Shown here one piece after another: positions 1 through 8,076 of a stretch of DNA of 64,000 nucleotides. Numbering within the stretch: the stretch's first letter is position 1; each line of letters opens with the position of its first letter. Origin of the DNA: Variovorax sp. N23 (GTDB taxonomy: Bacteria > Pseudomonadota > Gammaproteobacteria > Burkholderiales > Burkholderiaceae_C); NCBI RefSeq assembly GCF_025486315.1, contig NZ_JAOOPY010000022.1, positions 1 to 64,000 on the forward strand, in the 5' to 3' direction. Below the pieces are notes generated by a model. It did no database searches. It was not told the origin of the DNA and was given only the letters and a program-made list of their open reading frames with translations. The position numbers and the translations under genes are program-made.

Positions 1-152
1 GCGCAGCGAGTTCTGCGACGCAGCCGATGGCGCGAGCACCGCAGGGCAGCCGCGCAGCGGCCGGCGCACCGGGGTCGGCTGGCCCGCACCGCCTGCCGGG
101 CGCCGTACCCAAGGAAAACGGACGCGCTCCGAACAACTGAGGAGGAAAGCAA
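1..152. other. Left window edge upstream of urtE
   Basis: No gene can be assigned with confidence. All three forward frames stay open for most of this GC-rich stretch, so the tail of an upstream gene (urtD would be expected from the usual urtABCDE order) cannot be told from chance. One frame ends in TGA at 138-140, directly before the ribosome-binding site, which would suit an upstream gene end, but its translation is Ala/Pro/Gly-rich and not recognisably UrtD. A strong Shine-Dalgarno sequence, GAGGAGG, lies at 139-145, seven bases before the urtE start. Confidence 0.5.
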
Positions 153-845
153 ATGCTCACAGTCAAAAACATCCACCAGTACTACGGCGGCTCCCACATC
201 CTGCGCGACGTGAGCTTCACCGCGACGCTCGGCAAGGTCACCGTGCTGCTCGGCCGCAACGGCGTCGGCAAGACCACGCTGCTCAAGTCGCTGATGGGCC
301 TGGTGCCGATCAAGAGCGGCAGCATCGAATTCGACGGCCAGCCGATCCAGAAGAAGACGCCCTACGAACGCGCCCGCGCCGGCATGGGCTTCGTGCCGCA
401 GGGGCGCGAGATCTTCGCGCGGCTGACGGTGGAGGAGAACCTGCGCATGGGCCTGGCCTACAAGAGCGGCAGCACGCCGATCCCGGCCGAGCTGTTCGAG
501 CTGTTCCCCGTGCTCAAGCAGATGATCCACCGCCGCGGCGGCGACCTGTCGGGCGGGCAGCAGCAGCAGCTGGCCATCGCCCGCGCACTCGCGCCCAAAC
601 CCAAGCTGCTGATCCTCGACGAGCCGACCGAAGGCATCCAGCCGTCGATCATCAAGGACATCGGCCGCGTCATCCGCATGCTGGCCGACCGTGGCGACAT
701 GGCCATCGTGCTGTGCGAGCAGTACTACGACTTCGCGCAGGAGCTGGCCGACGACTACCTCGTGATGGAGCGCGGGGAGGTCATCGCGCGCGGGCTCGGC
801 AAGGACATGGAAGCCAACGGCGTACGGCAGCTTGTCGCCATCTGA
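153..845 (+). CDS. urtE: Urea ABC transporter ATP-binding protein UrtE
   Basis: This is one of two ATPase subunits of the high-affinity urea importer UrtABCDE, acting on the cytoplasmic face of the inner membrane. The 230-residue protein has Walker A GRNGVGKTT (34-42), signature LSGGQQQQ (132-139) and Walker B LLILDEP (152-158) followed by TEGIQPSII, a wording typical of UrtE within the branched-chain amino acid (LivF-like) ATPase group. The ATG at 153 follows a near-consensus Shine-Dalgarno. The remaining urt genes should lie left of the window. The urea link fits the ureD gene about 3 kb away and the purine genes that follow. LivF is the main alternative; I judge UrtE clearly more likely. 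Confidence 0.9.
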   Translation: MLTVKNIHQYYGGSHILRDVSFTATLGKVTVLLGRNGVGKTTLLKSLMGLVPIKSGSIEFDGQPIQKKTPYERARAGMGFVPQGREIFARLTVEENLRMGLAYKSGSTPIPAELFELFPVLKQMIHRRGGDLSGGQQQQLAIARALAPKPKLLILDEPTEGIQPSIIKDIGRVIRMLADRGDMAIVLCEQYYDFAQELADDYLVMERGEVIARGLGKDMEANGVRQLVAI

Positions 846-965
846 ACCGTTGGGCCCGCCGCCTGCTGCGGCGCGCCTTGCGTGTTATGGTCCGGCGGCC
901 CAGGGTTAACCCCTGGTCGTTGGGCCTCGTTCGCGAGCCCGGCCCGCTCGCACGCTCGCTCCGCC

Positions 966-2195
966 ATGACCACGCCTTCCCTGTCTCCCGAACTCGACGC
1001 CGCGGCGTCTTCGTCCGTCCGCGCGCCCGATGCCGACCGCACCCTGCTGCGTGCCGTGCTGGCGCTCGGTGTGGGCGGCTTCTCCATCGGCACCGGTGAA
1101 TTCGTGATCATGGGCCTGCTGCCCGAAGTCGCTCGGGACATCGGCGTGAGCATTCCCCAGGCCGGCCATGTCATCAGCGCCTACGCGCTGGGTGTCGTGA
1201 TCGGTGCGCCGGTGCTCGCCGTGCTGGCCGCCGGCTGGCCGCGCCGCGCGCTGCTGATCGCGCTGATGGGCATCTACGCGCTCGGCAACTTCGCATCGGC
1301 GCTGGCACCGGGCTACCTGTCGCTCAACCTGATGCGCTTTCTCACCGGCCTGCCGCACGGCACCTACTTCGGCGTCGCGGCGCTGGTGGCGGCCACGCTG
1401 GCGCCACCGGGGCGGCGCGCACGCGCCGTCGGGCTGGTGATGCTCGGGCTGACCGGCGCCACGCTGGTCGGCGTGCCCATCGCGGCCTGGCTGGGCCAGC
1501 ACTTCGGCTGGCGCGCCGCCTTCGTCTTCGTCGGGCTCATCGCGGTGCTGGCGATGGTGTTGCTGCGGCGTGGCGTGCCGGACATCCGGGCTGCGGCCGG
1601 TGCCAGTCCGCTGCGCGAACTCGACGCGCTGCGCCGGCCGCAGGTCTGGCTCACGCTGGGCATCGGCGCCATCGGCTTCGGCGGCATGTTCGCCGTCTTC
1701 AGCTACATCAAGCCGACGCTGACCGAAGTGGCCGGGCTGTCGGTGGGCCACGTGCCCTTCGTGCTCGCGCTGTTCGGCCTGGGCATGGTGGCGGGCAACC
1801 TGGTCGGCGCGCGACTGGCCGACAAGTCGCTGATGCGCACCATCGGCGGCCTCCTGGTGTGGTCGGTGGCGGTGTTGGTGCTGTTCGTCTTCGCGGCGCA
1901 GCATGTGGCCACGGCCGCCATCGCCACCTTCCTGATCGGTACCGTCGTGGCCATCGGGCCGGCGCTGCAGATCCGCCTGATGGACGTGGCCGGCGACGCG
2001 CAGACGCTCGCCGCCGCGCTCAACCATTCGGCCTTCAACATGGCCAACGCGCTCGGCGCCTGGCTCGGCGGCCTGGCGATCAGCGCGGGCCTGGGCTGGA
2101 CGTCGACCGGCTGGGTCGGCGCCTTGCTGGGGCTGGCAGGGTTGGGCATCTTCGCCTGGGCGGTGGCCGACGCACGACGCCGCGCGGTGCGCTGA
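966..2195 (+). CDS. MFS transporter, DHA1 (AraJ/PbuE-like) efflux family
   Basis: A 12-helix major facilitator of 409 residues, probably a proton-driven exporter in the inner membrane. The first helix carries GEFVIMGLLPEVARD, typical of the DHA1 group that includes sugar, drug and purine efflux pumps. Alternating hydrophobic segments run to the C-terminus, and the helix 5 region has GLTGATLVGVP. I chose the ATG at 966 because the 28 codons upstream are Arg/Pro/Ser-rich and unlike a transporter N-terminus. The gene stands alone between urtE and a diguanylate cyclase, so the substrate cannot be inferred. Purine-base efflux (PbuE-like) is a tempting but unproven idea given the locus. Confidence 0.82.
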   Translation: MTTPSLSPELDAAASSSVRAPDADRTLLRAVLALGVGGFSIGTGEFVIMGLLPEVARDIGVSIPQAGHVISAYALGVVIGAPVLAVLAAGWPRRALLIALMGIYALGNFASALAPGYLSLNLMRFLTGLPHGTYFGVAALVAATLAPPGRRARAVGLVMLGLTGATLVGVPIAAWLGQHFGWRAAFVFVGLIAVLAMVLLRRGVPDIRAAAGASPLRELDALRRPQVWLTLGIGAIGFGGMFAVFSYIKPTLTEVAGLSVGHVPFVLALFGLGMVAGNLVGARLADKSLMRTIGGLLVWSVAVLVLFVFAAQHVATAAIATFLIGTVVAIGPALQIRLMDVAGDAQTLAAALNHSAFNMANALGAWLGGLAISAGLGWTSTGWVGALLGLAGLGIFAWAVADARRRAVR

Positions 2196-2307
2196 GGCGT
2201 ATTCCCTGAACAGACGCGCAAGGCCATCGATGCTTGCGCAGTGAGGCTGAGGTTGGTGGTGCGGTAACCTAGAAAACCCGCTCCACCGTTTGCAGTCTCC
2301 CCGCTTC

Positions 2308-3489
2308 ATGCCGCTCCTGTCGCCCGCCCTGGACCCGCGCTCCATCATCGTGCTCGCCGGTGTGATGGGCTTGCTGATGTCCATCGTGATGTTCTCGATG
2401 CGGCGCAGCTACCCGCCGAGCATCCGCGGCCTGCGCGAGTGGACGCTCGCGCCGCTCGCCAGCTTCGTCAGCACCGTGCTCTTCGCGCTGCGCGGTGTGC
2501 TCCCGGACGTTTTCAGCATCGTGCTGGCCAACATGGTGCTGTTCCAGGGCTGCATCCTGTACTACGCGGGCAGCCAGCTCTTCCTGGGCCATGAGCGCGA
2601 CACGCGCATCTGGAGCGTCGTTACGCTCGTCCTGGGCGTGGTGCTGTTCTGGTTTTCCGAAGTGCAGCCCAGCTATCCGACACGCCTGGCGGTCTTCACG
2701 CTGGCGATCTCGTGGCTGTTCTTCGCGCATGCCCGGCTTTACCTGCGCCGCCGGGCGAAGCGGGTCGGCATGCACCTCATGACGAGCCTGCTGCTGCTGC
2801 AGTCGCTGGCGGCGGGCCTGCGCTGCCTGAGCGCGGTCCTCGGCGAAGCGGGCATCGGGATGCTCGACACCACATGGCTGCAGTCGCTGTACATCGTCAT
2901 GTACTCGCTCACCGCCTTGATGCTGAGCATCGCGGGCGTGCTGATGGCCACCGACCGGTTGCGCCTGGAGTTCGAGTTCATGGCCACCCACGACCCGCTG
3001 ACCGGCGTGCTGAACCGGCGCGCACTGATCGAGCGCTGCGAACGCGAAGTCATCCGCGCCCAGCGTGGCGACGGCGACGGTGCGCTGGCGCTGCTGATGC
3101 TCGATGCCGACCACTTCAAGCGCGTCAACGACGAATTCGGTCACCAGGCCGGCGACGAGGCGCTGCGCCAGCTGACGCTGCGCCTGCAGACGCCGCTGCC
3201 GCCAGCGGCGTGGCTGGGGCGCTACGGCGGTGAGGAGTTCGTCGTCGTCCTGCCTGGCCTGGGGCACGACGGCGCACGGGCCGTGGCCGAGCGCTTGCGC
3301 AAAGAGGCGGGCGAGCCCTTCACGGCCCCCTCACCGCTGGCGGCCACCGGCATCGGCCGCCTCAGCATCAGCATCGGTGTCGCGGTGTTTCAGGGGCCGG
3401 CCGACACGCTCGACGCACTGCTCGCACGCGCCGATGCAGCGCTCTACCGGGCCAAGGCGCAAGGCCGCGACCGGGTCGAGGTTGCTTGA
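2308..3489 (+). CDS. Membrane-anchored diguanylate cyclase (GGDEF)
   Basis: Makes the second messenger cyclic di-GMP from two GTP. The N-terminal half (about residues 10-210) consists of several hydrophobic helices, likely a membrane sensor of unassigned type. The C-terminal half is a GGDEF domain starting at MATHDPLTGVLNRRAL, with LMLDADHFKRVNDEFGH and the active-site signature GGEEF at about 307-311 (counted from the ATG at 2308), so catalysis should be intact. The allosteric RxxD inhibition site normally five residues before the signature is absent. A TTG at 2290 would add six residues. No operon partner is evident, and a dispersed repeat follows the stop codon. Confidence 0.88.
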   Translation: MPLLSPALDPRSIIVLAGVMGLLMSIVMFSMRRSYPPSIRGLREWTLAPLASFVSTVLFALRGVLPDVFSIVLANMVLFQGCILYYAGSQLFLGHERDTRIWSVVTLVLGVVLFWFSEVQPSYPTRLAVFTLAISWLFFAHARLYLRRRAKRVGMHLMTSLLLLQSLAAGLRCLSAVLGEAGIGMLDTTWLQSLYIVMYSLTALMLSIAGVLMATDRLRLEFEFMATHDPLTGVLNRRALIERCEREVIRAQRGDGDGALALLMLDADHFKRVNDEFGHQAGDEALRQLTLRLQTPLPPAAWLGRYGGEEFVVVLPGLGHDGARAVAERLRKEAGEPFTAPSPLAATGIGRLSISIGVAVFQGPADTLDALLARADAALYRAKAQGRDRVEVA

Positions 3490-3493
3490 ACGA

Positions 3494-3610
3494 ACCCCAC
3501 CCCCGATGCGGCGCACTGCGTGTCGCCGCCTCCCCCTCAAGGGGGCGCACCCGGCGGCCTGGCGGAGCCAGTTCCGCGGGTGCCCTGGCCTCGGCCGTGC
3601 CGGTTTCATT
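3494..3610. repeat. Dispersed hairpin repeat, copy A
   Basis: Non-coding DNA between the cyclase and ureD. It holds CCCCCTCAAGGGGGCG, a short hairpin, followed by GGCGGCCTGGCGGAGCCAGT and TTCCGCGGGTG. A clearly related block lies at 53121-53235. The shared order of segments (CCACCCC, a small stem-loop ending near TGTAGCCG/TGTCGCCG, the C-run/CTCAA/G-run hairpin, GGCC-GGC-GAGCC-GTTCCGCGG, then CGGTTT) shows a family of intergenic elements rather than chance GC-richness. Confidence 0.7.
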
Positions 3611-3662
3611 CGATTCGCGCGGCGCGTAGCGCTATGGAAAACTGAGATAGGGTCCACAGGCT

Positions 3663-4493
3663 CTACATCGACCAGATGCGTGGCGCGGCGCTGCGCAACT
3701 GCCAGAGCTCGGCGCGCCAGGCCAGCCACACCTGCCGCAACAGCTGCATGGCCGGTTCGACCACCGGCGCCAGCACACGCAGCACGACCACCTCGGCGTG
3801 CGGCGCGGTGGCGCCCGCGCTCATCGCCAGCGGATGCGCATCGGCCAGTGCCCGCGCACTGTCGAGCAGCATGGCGCGGCGCGCCTTCGGGATCGGCGCG
3901 CCGGCCACGAAGAAGAGCGATGCGATGCAGCGCTGGCCGGCCAGGCCGATCGGGCTCTGCAGCAGGCGGTGGTCGGCCGCGTCGATGCGGCCGCGTTCGA
4001 GCCACACGCCCGGCACCTCGATGTGCTGCAGCAGGCTGCCGCGCTCGAAGGGCAGGCCGGCGTTGGGCAGGCCGAGGGCGGTCACGTCCCAGCCCAGCAG
4101 CTCGGCGCCGGGTGCGAGTTCGAGGCGCAGGCGGTTCTCGGCCTTGCAGCCGCTGTAGCAGAGCGCTTCCAGCGGCAGCCATTCGAGGCGCGCGCCGTCG
4201 GCCAGCGTGATCCGGGTGCGCTGCACGGCGGCTTCGCCCTCGGAGCGGTAGAAGCGCGTCGCGCCCGGCGTGGTGACCAGGCCGTGGCTGCCGGCCGCGC
4301 CGGTGATGGCGATGTCGAGCGTGTCGCCGCCGACCAGGCCGCCGGGCGGATGCACCAGCACGTTGTGGCAGACCGCGTCGCCCTCGGGATAGAGGCTTTG
4401 CAGGATGCGCAGCGGACCGTCGTGACGGAAGCGTGCGACGCTGCGTTGTTGTTCGGCGCTGTAGTCGAGCGCGAGTCGGGCGTGCCAGGGCAT
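3663..4493 (-). CDS. ureD: Urease accessory protein UreD
   Basis: UreD (UreH) is part of the UreDFG complex that delivers nickel to apo-urease. The 276-residue protein shows the family's hallmark stretch HPPGGLVGGDTLDI (about 48-61), followed by TTPGATRFYRS and EALCYSGCKA; its length is normal for the family. It is transcribed leftwards, opposite to urtE, and no ureABC, ureE, ureF or ureG lies beside it in this window, which is unusual because ureD normally leads the urease operon. The structural genes may be elsewhere in the genome. The upstream deaminase gene is co-directional with a 47-base gap and may share a transcript. Confidence 0.9.
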   Translation of the reverse strand: MPWHARLALDYSAEQQRSVARFRHDGPLRILQSLYPEGDAVCHNVLVHPPGGLVGGDTLDIAITGAAGSHGLVTTPGATRFYRSEGEAAVQRTRITLADGARLEWLPLEALCYSGCKAENRLRLELAPGAELLGWDVTALGLPNAGLPFERGSLLQHIEVPGVWLERGRIDAADHRLLQSPIGLAGQRCIASLFFVAGAPIPKARRAMLLDSARALADAHPLAMSAGATAPHAEVVVLRVLAPVVEPAMQLLRQVWLAWRAELWQLRSAAPRIWSM

Positions 4494-4540
4494 GCGGGGA
4501 GTCTATCGGCGGGCCGGAAGGCGGCCACGGCCGAACGCGC

Positions 4541-5062
4541 TCAGTCCTTCCAGGCGCCTTCGTGCGCGGCGCTCGCCTCGCCGACGAGCGCGGGGCCGAT
4601 GCATTCGATGGGGTGCGGCGAGGCGGCGAACACGTCGCGGCAGGACAGCTCGGCATCGCGCTGGTCGCCGCGCTCGCCGCGGAACAGCCGCAGCCGTTCG
4701 GCGTCGATGCCGAACACCACGCGGCCGATGTTGGCCCAGAAGATCGCGCCCGCGCACATCACGCACGGCTCGGCCGACGAGTACAGCGTGGCCCCGGCCA
4801 TCAGCTCGCGGCCCGGGCGCCGGGCGGCCAGCGCGCGGATGGCGGTGACTTCGGCATGGCCGGTGACGTCGCCGGTTTCGGCGCTGTTGCAGTAGCCCTC
4901 GGCCAGCACCTCGCCATCGGCCGAGACGATGACGGCGCCGAAGGGCCGGTTGCCGCGCCGCCCGCCGGCATGCGACCAGAAGATGGCCTTGCGCAGATAG
5001 CGGCCGTCGCGTTCGTCCAGTGTGACTTCGATGGGGTGGGGGAGAGTGTTCTTCGATTTCAT
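4541..5062 (-). CDS. Nucleoside/guanine deaminase, cytidine-deaminase fold
   Basis: Zinc-dependent hydrolytic deaminase of 173 residues. It carries the family zinc site: HAE (H69, E71) and PCVMC (C100, C103), with PFGAVIV upstream forming the base pocket. The closest type I recognise is the bacterial guanine deaminase/tRNA-adenosine deaminase group; the context of urea and purine genes favours a free base or nucleoside as substrate. I chose the ATG at 5062 (MKSKN) because the 24 codons upstream do not resemble the family. The assignment to guanine, rather than another aminopurine or cytosine, is inference. Confidence 0.82.
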   Translation of the reverse strand: MKSKNTLPHPIEVTLDERDGRYLRKAIFWSHAGGRRGNRPFGAVIVSADGEVLAEGYCNSAETGDVTGHAEVTAIRALAARRPGRELMAGATLYSSAEPCVMCAGAIFWANIGRVVFGIDAERLRLFRGERGDQRDAELSCRDVFAASPHPIECIGPALVGEASAAHEGAWKD

Positions 5063-5203
5063 GAGGTTGCGACGATACATGCAGGACACATGCCAATATG
5101 GACCGGTTGCCCGGCATCGGATGTGGGCCGACATGCCACTTTGGAGGCGCAGCGCCCGCCGCCATGCGGCGCTACCATCGTTCTCCCTTCAAGGAGTTCG
5201 ACC

Positions 5204-5812
5204 ATGGCCACCCGAGGCTTCACCGGACGACGCCCGAGCGCTGCTTTCGCGAGCCGGCTGCCGCCGGGGCAGTTCGAGACCGACGACTTTCCCGTCCTGT
5301 CCAAGGGGCCGACGCCGCACGTCGACCTCGCCACCTGGCGCTTCACGCTCAGCGACGGGCCGAGGCCCTTGGCCAGCTGGAACTGGGAGGAGTTCGAGGC
5401 CTTGCCGCACACCGTGTGGCAAGGCGATATCCACTGCGTCACCACCTGGTCGAAGTTCGACACGACCTGGGAAGGCGTCACCATCGACGACCTGCTCGCC
5501 GCGGCGGGTGTGGCTGCACCCAGCGCCTACACGCTCGCGATCTCGCACGACGACTACGACACCAACGTGCCCGCCGCCGACCTGCTCGACGGCCGCGCGA
5601 TGGTCGCGACCCGCTTCAACGGCGCGCCGCTCGCGGCCGAGCACGGCGGGCCGGCGCGGCTGCTGGTGCCGCACCTCTACTTCTGGAAGAGCGCCAAGTG
5701 GATCAAGGGCCTGCGCTTCACGGCGCGCGACGAGGCCGGCTTCTGGGAGCTGCGCGGCTACCACCTGCGCGGCGATCCGTGGAAGCAGCAGCGCTACTCG
5801 GACGACCCGTGA
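5204..5812 (+). CDS. Sulfite-oxidase-like molybdopterin oxidoreductase
   Basis: A 202-residue soluble protein of the sulfite oxidase/YedY molybdopterin fold. Cys78, in GDIHCVTTWSKFDTTWEGV, is the expected molybdenum thiolate ligand, and the sequence continues with DDLLAAAGV and a late LLVPHLYFWKSAKWI segment typical of the short single-domain members. No Tat signal is seen, so it is probably cytoplasmic. The start at 5204 has an AAGGAG ribosome site. It overlaps the next gene, a flavin reductase, by a GTGA junction, implying coupled translation and a two-component electron-transfer pair. The substrate is unknown. Confidence 0.85.
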   Translation: MATRGFTGRRPSAAFASRLPPGQFETDDFPVLSKGPTPHVDLATWRFTLSDGPRPLASWNWEEFEALPHTVWQGDIHCVTTWSKFDTTWEGVTIDDLLAAAGVAAPSAYTLAISHDDYDTNVPAADLLDGRAMVATRFNGAPLAAEHGGPARLLVPHLYFWKSAKWIKGLRFTARDEAGFWELRGYHLRGDPWKQQRYSDDP

Positions 5813-6561
5813 CCGGCGCACCGCCGCCGGCGTGGCCCTCGCCCTGGCATGACGCGGTGGTCGAGCGCGTCGCCGTACTCACGCCGCGCATCGTCAGCGT
5901 CTTCCTGCGCTCGCCGCTGGCCCCCGGGCTGGCCGGCCAGCACCTGGTGGTGCGGCTCACCGCGTCCGACGGCTATGCCGCGCAGCGCAGCTATTCGATC
6001 GCTTCGGCGCCTGGCGCCATGCCGATCGAACTCATCGTCGAGAAGCTGGAGGACGGCGAGGTGTCGCCCTTCTTCCACGAGGTGGTGGCGGCCGGCGACC
6101 ACCTCGAGGTGCGCGGCCCGCTCGGCGGGCATTTCGTCTGGCGCCCGGCCGACGGCGGCCCGCTGCTGCTGGTGGGCGGCGGCTCGGGCGTCGCGCCGCT
6201 GATGGCGATGGTGCGGGACTGGCACGCGTCCGGCGTGGCCATCCCCTTGCTGCTGGTCGTGTCCGCGCGCACCTGGGGCGACCTGGCCTTTCGCGACGAG
6301 CTGATCGCGCTGCAGGCGCGCGCGCCGCTGCTGCGCTTCGTCGCGGTCACGACGCGCGACACGGTCCATCGGCCGGGCGATCTGGTTCGGCGGCTCGACA
6401 GCGCGGCGCTGCAGCGGCTGCTGACCGACTGGGGCCACGTGCCGGCCCATGTCTTCGTCTGCGGCGCCAACCGCTTCGTCGAGGCGGTCAGCACCGGCCT
6501 GCTCGACGCGGGCGTGCCGGCCGGTCGGATCCGGACCGAACGCTACGGTGGCGCGGGCTGA
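5809..6561 (+). CDS. Ferredoxin-reductase-type FAD/NAD(P) oxidoreductase
   Basis: A 250-residue flavoprotein of the ferredoxin-NADP reductase superfamily. It has the FAD-binding RSYSIASAP, the nucleotide-binding GGGSGVAPLM and the C-terminal VFVCGANRFVEAV. There is no iron-sulfur domain. The GTG start at 5809 overlaps the stop codon of the preceding molybdopterin protein (GTGA), which is the strongest evidence for the start and for a shared function: this subunit most likely passes electrons between NAD(P)H and the molybdenum partner. The direction of electron flow cannot be told from sequence. Confidence 0.85.
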   Translation: MTGAPPPAWPSPWHDAVVERVAVLTPRIVSVFLRSPLAPGLAGQHLVVRLTASDGYAAQRSYSIASAPGAMPIELIVEKLEDGEVSPFFHEVVAAGDHLEVRGPLGGHFVWRPADGGPLLLVGGGSGVAPLMAMVRDWHASGVAIPLLLVVSARTWGDLAFRDELIALQARAPLLRFVAVTTRDTVHRPGDLVRRLDSAALQRLLTDWGHVPAHVFVCGANRFVEAVSTGLLDAGVPAGRIRTERYGGAG

Positions 6562-6597
6562 CCGTTCCTTCCCGACACACATTCATCAGGAGACCCC

Positions 6598-6990
6598 ATG
6601 AGCATTTCAGTCCGCCGCGACGGCACGACAGGCACCCGCCACACAGTGCGCATCCGCAACGAGGCCTTCGGCACCGACGCGTTGCAGCCCGACGGGCAGG
6701 GCCCCGCCACGCCGCACGACCTGTACGACGCTTCGCTGGCGGCCTGCAAGGCGCTCACGGTGATGCTCTATGCCCAGCGCAAGAACATGCCGGTCGAGGA
6801 CATCGAGGTGCTGGTCGACCGCGACGACAGCGAGGAGCGCAAGGGCATCTATCGCCTGAAGACCTCGCTGCGCGTGACGGGTGCGCTCGACGAGAGCCAG
6901 CGCGCCGAACTGCTGCGCGTGGCCGCCAAGTGCCCGGTCCACAAGCTGATGACCGAGACCACGACCGAGATCGAAACCGGCTGGGCTTGA
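6598..6990 (+). CDS. OsmC/Ohr family peroxide-defence protein
   Basis: Small (130 residues) thiol peroxidase-type protein that reduces organic or lipid hydroperoxides in the cytoplasm. The two reactive cysteines of the family are present: C50 in DASLAACKALT and C112 in AAKCPVHKLMTE. The length and the internal HDLYDASLAAC motif match OsmC rather than Ohr. It begins 36 bases after the reductase gene with a GGAGA ribosome site and may be co-transcribed with the molybdopterin pair. Confidence 0.85.
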   Translation: MSISVRRDGTTGTRHTVRIRNEAFGTDALQPDGQGPATPHDLYDASLAACKALTVMLYAQRKNMPVEDIEVLVDRDDSEERKGIYRLKTSLRVTGALDESQRAELLRVAAKCPVHKLMTETTTEIETGWA

Positions 6991-7014
6991 ATCCTTCAAG
7001 CCGATCGTGCAGAA

Positions 7015-7311
7015 CTACGACGACGGTCCTTTGCCTGTGGGCGGCCACCGGCGCGCTGTGTGCAGCACGCGCAGCACCTGTACCTGATCGCTCTTGATCG
7101 CGTAGATCAAGATGTAGCTGCGGTGAATGACAAGTTCACGGGTTTCCAGCACGCGGCCCGGCTTGCCCATCTCGGGCAAAGAGACCAAGCGCGCGGCTTT
7201 TTCCGAAACCAACGCATCCATCGCCAACGCTGCACGCGGGTTGTCACCCGCGATGTATTCGCGGATGGCACGTCGGTCCTCTTGCGCCAGCCGGGTCCAA
7301 ACCAGTTTCAC
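7015..7311 (-). CDS. RelE/ParE-family toxin
   Basis: Toxin of a type II toxin-antitoxin pair. The 98-residue product from the GTG at 7311 starts KLVWTRLAQEDRRAIREYI, followed by MGKPGRVLETRELVIHRSYILIYAI and VLRVLHTARRWP, the standard ParE/RelE layout with its basic C-terminal edge. The GTG start overlaps the TGA of the antitoxin gene by four bases, so I prefer it to the ATG at 7356. ParE members inhibit gyrase and RelE members cleave mRNA on the ribosome; the sequence alone does not separate these. The pair sits between unrelated metabolic genes. Confidence 0.85.
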   Translation of the reverse strand: MKLVWTRLAQEDRRAIREYIAGDNPRAALAMDALVSEKAARLVSLPEMGKPGRVLETRELVIHRSYILIYAIKSDQVQVLRVLHTARRWPPTGKGPSS

Positions 7312-7601
7312 GGCTTGCGAGCGCGAGTGAGCCCGCGTCGCGTCTCGGCTCGCCAAGCGGCGGCCTCGGCTTCGACTTCCTCAGCCTGCAACAGATCTCC
7401 AGCCTTGGCGGCATCGAGGCCTAGCTGAACTTGGCGTCTAAACCAGGCGTCATGGTCGGCCGCCTCTTGTTGGCGTTGAACGAAGTCCCGCATGAAGTCG
7501 CGCAGGAGTTGGGCGCCGGTACGGTCATTGGCCTTGGCGGCGTTGGAAAACTCCGCTTTCAAAGTCTCTTCAACACGAAATGTGAAGGTGGCTTCGCTCA
7601 T
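7308..7601 (-). CDS. Type II antitoxin, ribbon-helix-helix type
   Basis: A 97-residue acidic protein encoded directly before the toxin. The N-terminus TFTFRVEETLKAEFSNAAK fits a ribbon-helix-helix DNA-binding fold (RelB/DinJ- or ParD-like), and the Ala/Glu-rich C-terminal half (AEEVEAEAAAWRAETRRG) would wrap the toxin. Such antitoxins neutralise the partner and repress the shared promoter. The stop codon overlaps the toxin start (GTGA). A short AT-richer stretch upstream (about 7602-7640) is the likely promoter/operator. Confidence 0.83.
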   Translation of the reverse strand: MSEATFTFRVEETLKAEFSNAAKANDRTGAQLLRDFMRDFVQRQQEAADHDAWFRRQVQLGLDAAKAGDLLQAEEVEAEAAAWRAETRRGLTRARKP

Positions 7602-7647
7602 GGGGACGACCTCGATGTGTTACATGCGAAGTGCATCGTAGCACGGC

Positions 7648-8076
7648 TCAGGCCGGTCGCGGCGCCGGTGCCACGCCGGGTGGCAGCGACGCCGCGCTCA
7701 CGCGGAACACATGCTGCTCGGGGTCGCTCAGCACGGCCTGCCACTGGCCGTAGTAGGTGGCATAGGGCGCCTTCAGCACCCGGCCGCCGGCCGCGGCGGC
7801 TTCTCGCACGGCGGCGTTGACCGCATCGGGCGTGTCGAGCATGAAGGTCGCGTAGGCCGTCACCGGCGGCGTGGCCGTCGCATCGGGTGTGCGGTCCGCC
7901 AGGCCGAGCAGGGCATAGGCCGGCGCCGCGTTGAAGCCGAACTGCACGCCCTCGTGCTCCAGCGCGCGGTAGATGGGCGATCGGCTGTGCACGGCCTCCG
8001 GCCAGCCGAGCAGCCGCGCATAGAAGGCCATCTGCGCCTCAACGTCGCGGCACAGCAGGTTGAACCACAGCGTCAT
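7648..8076 (-). CDS. VOC-family glyoxalase/dioxygenase-like protein
   Basis: A 142-residue vicinal-oxygen-chelate protein with the paired beta-alpha-beta-beta-beta module: an N-terminal FNLLCRDVEAQMAFYARLLGW and a C-terminal WQAVLSDPEQHVFRVS. Family members use a bound metal for isomerase, hydrolase or dioxygenase chemistry; the exact reaction here is unknown. Its ATG overlaps the TGA of the upstream 2-oxoglutarate oxygenase gene (ATGA), so the two are translationally coupled and probably act on the same compound or its product. Confidence 0.8.
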   Translation of the reverse strand: MTLWFNLLCRDVEAQMAFYARLLGWPEAVHSRSPIYRALEHEGVQFGFNAAPAYALLGLADRTPDATATPPVTAYATFMLDTPDAVNAAVREAAAAGGRVLKAPYATYYGQWQAVLSDPEQHVFRVSAASLPPGVAPAPRPA

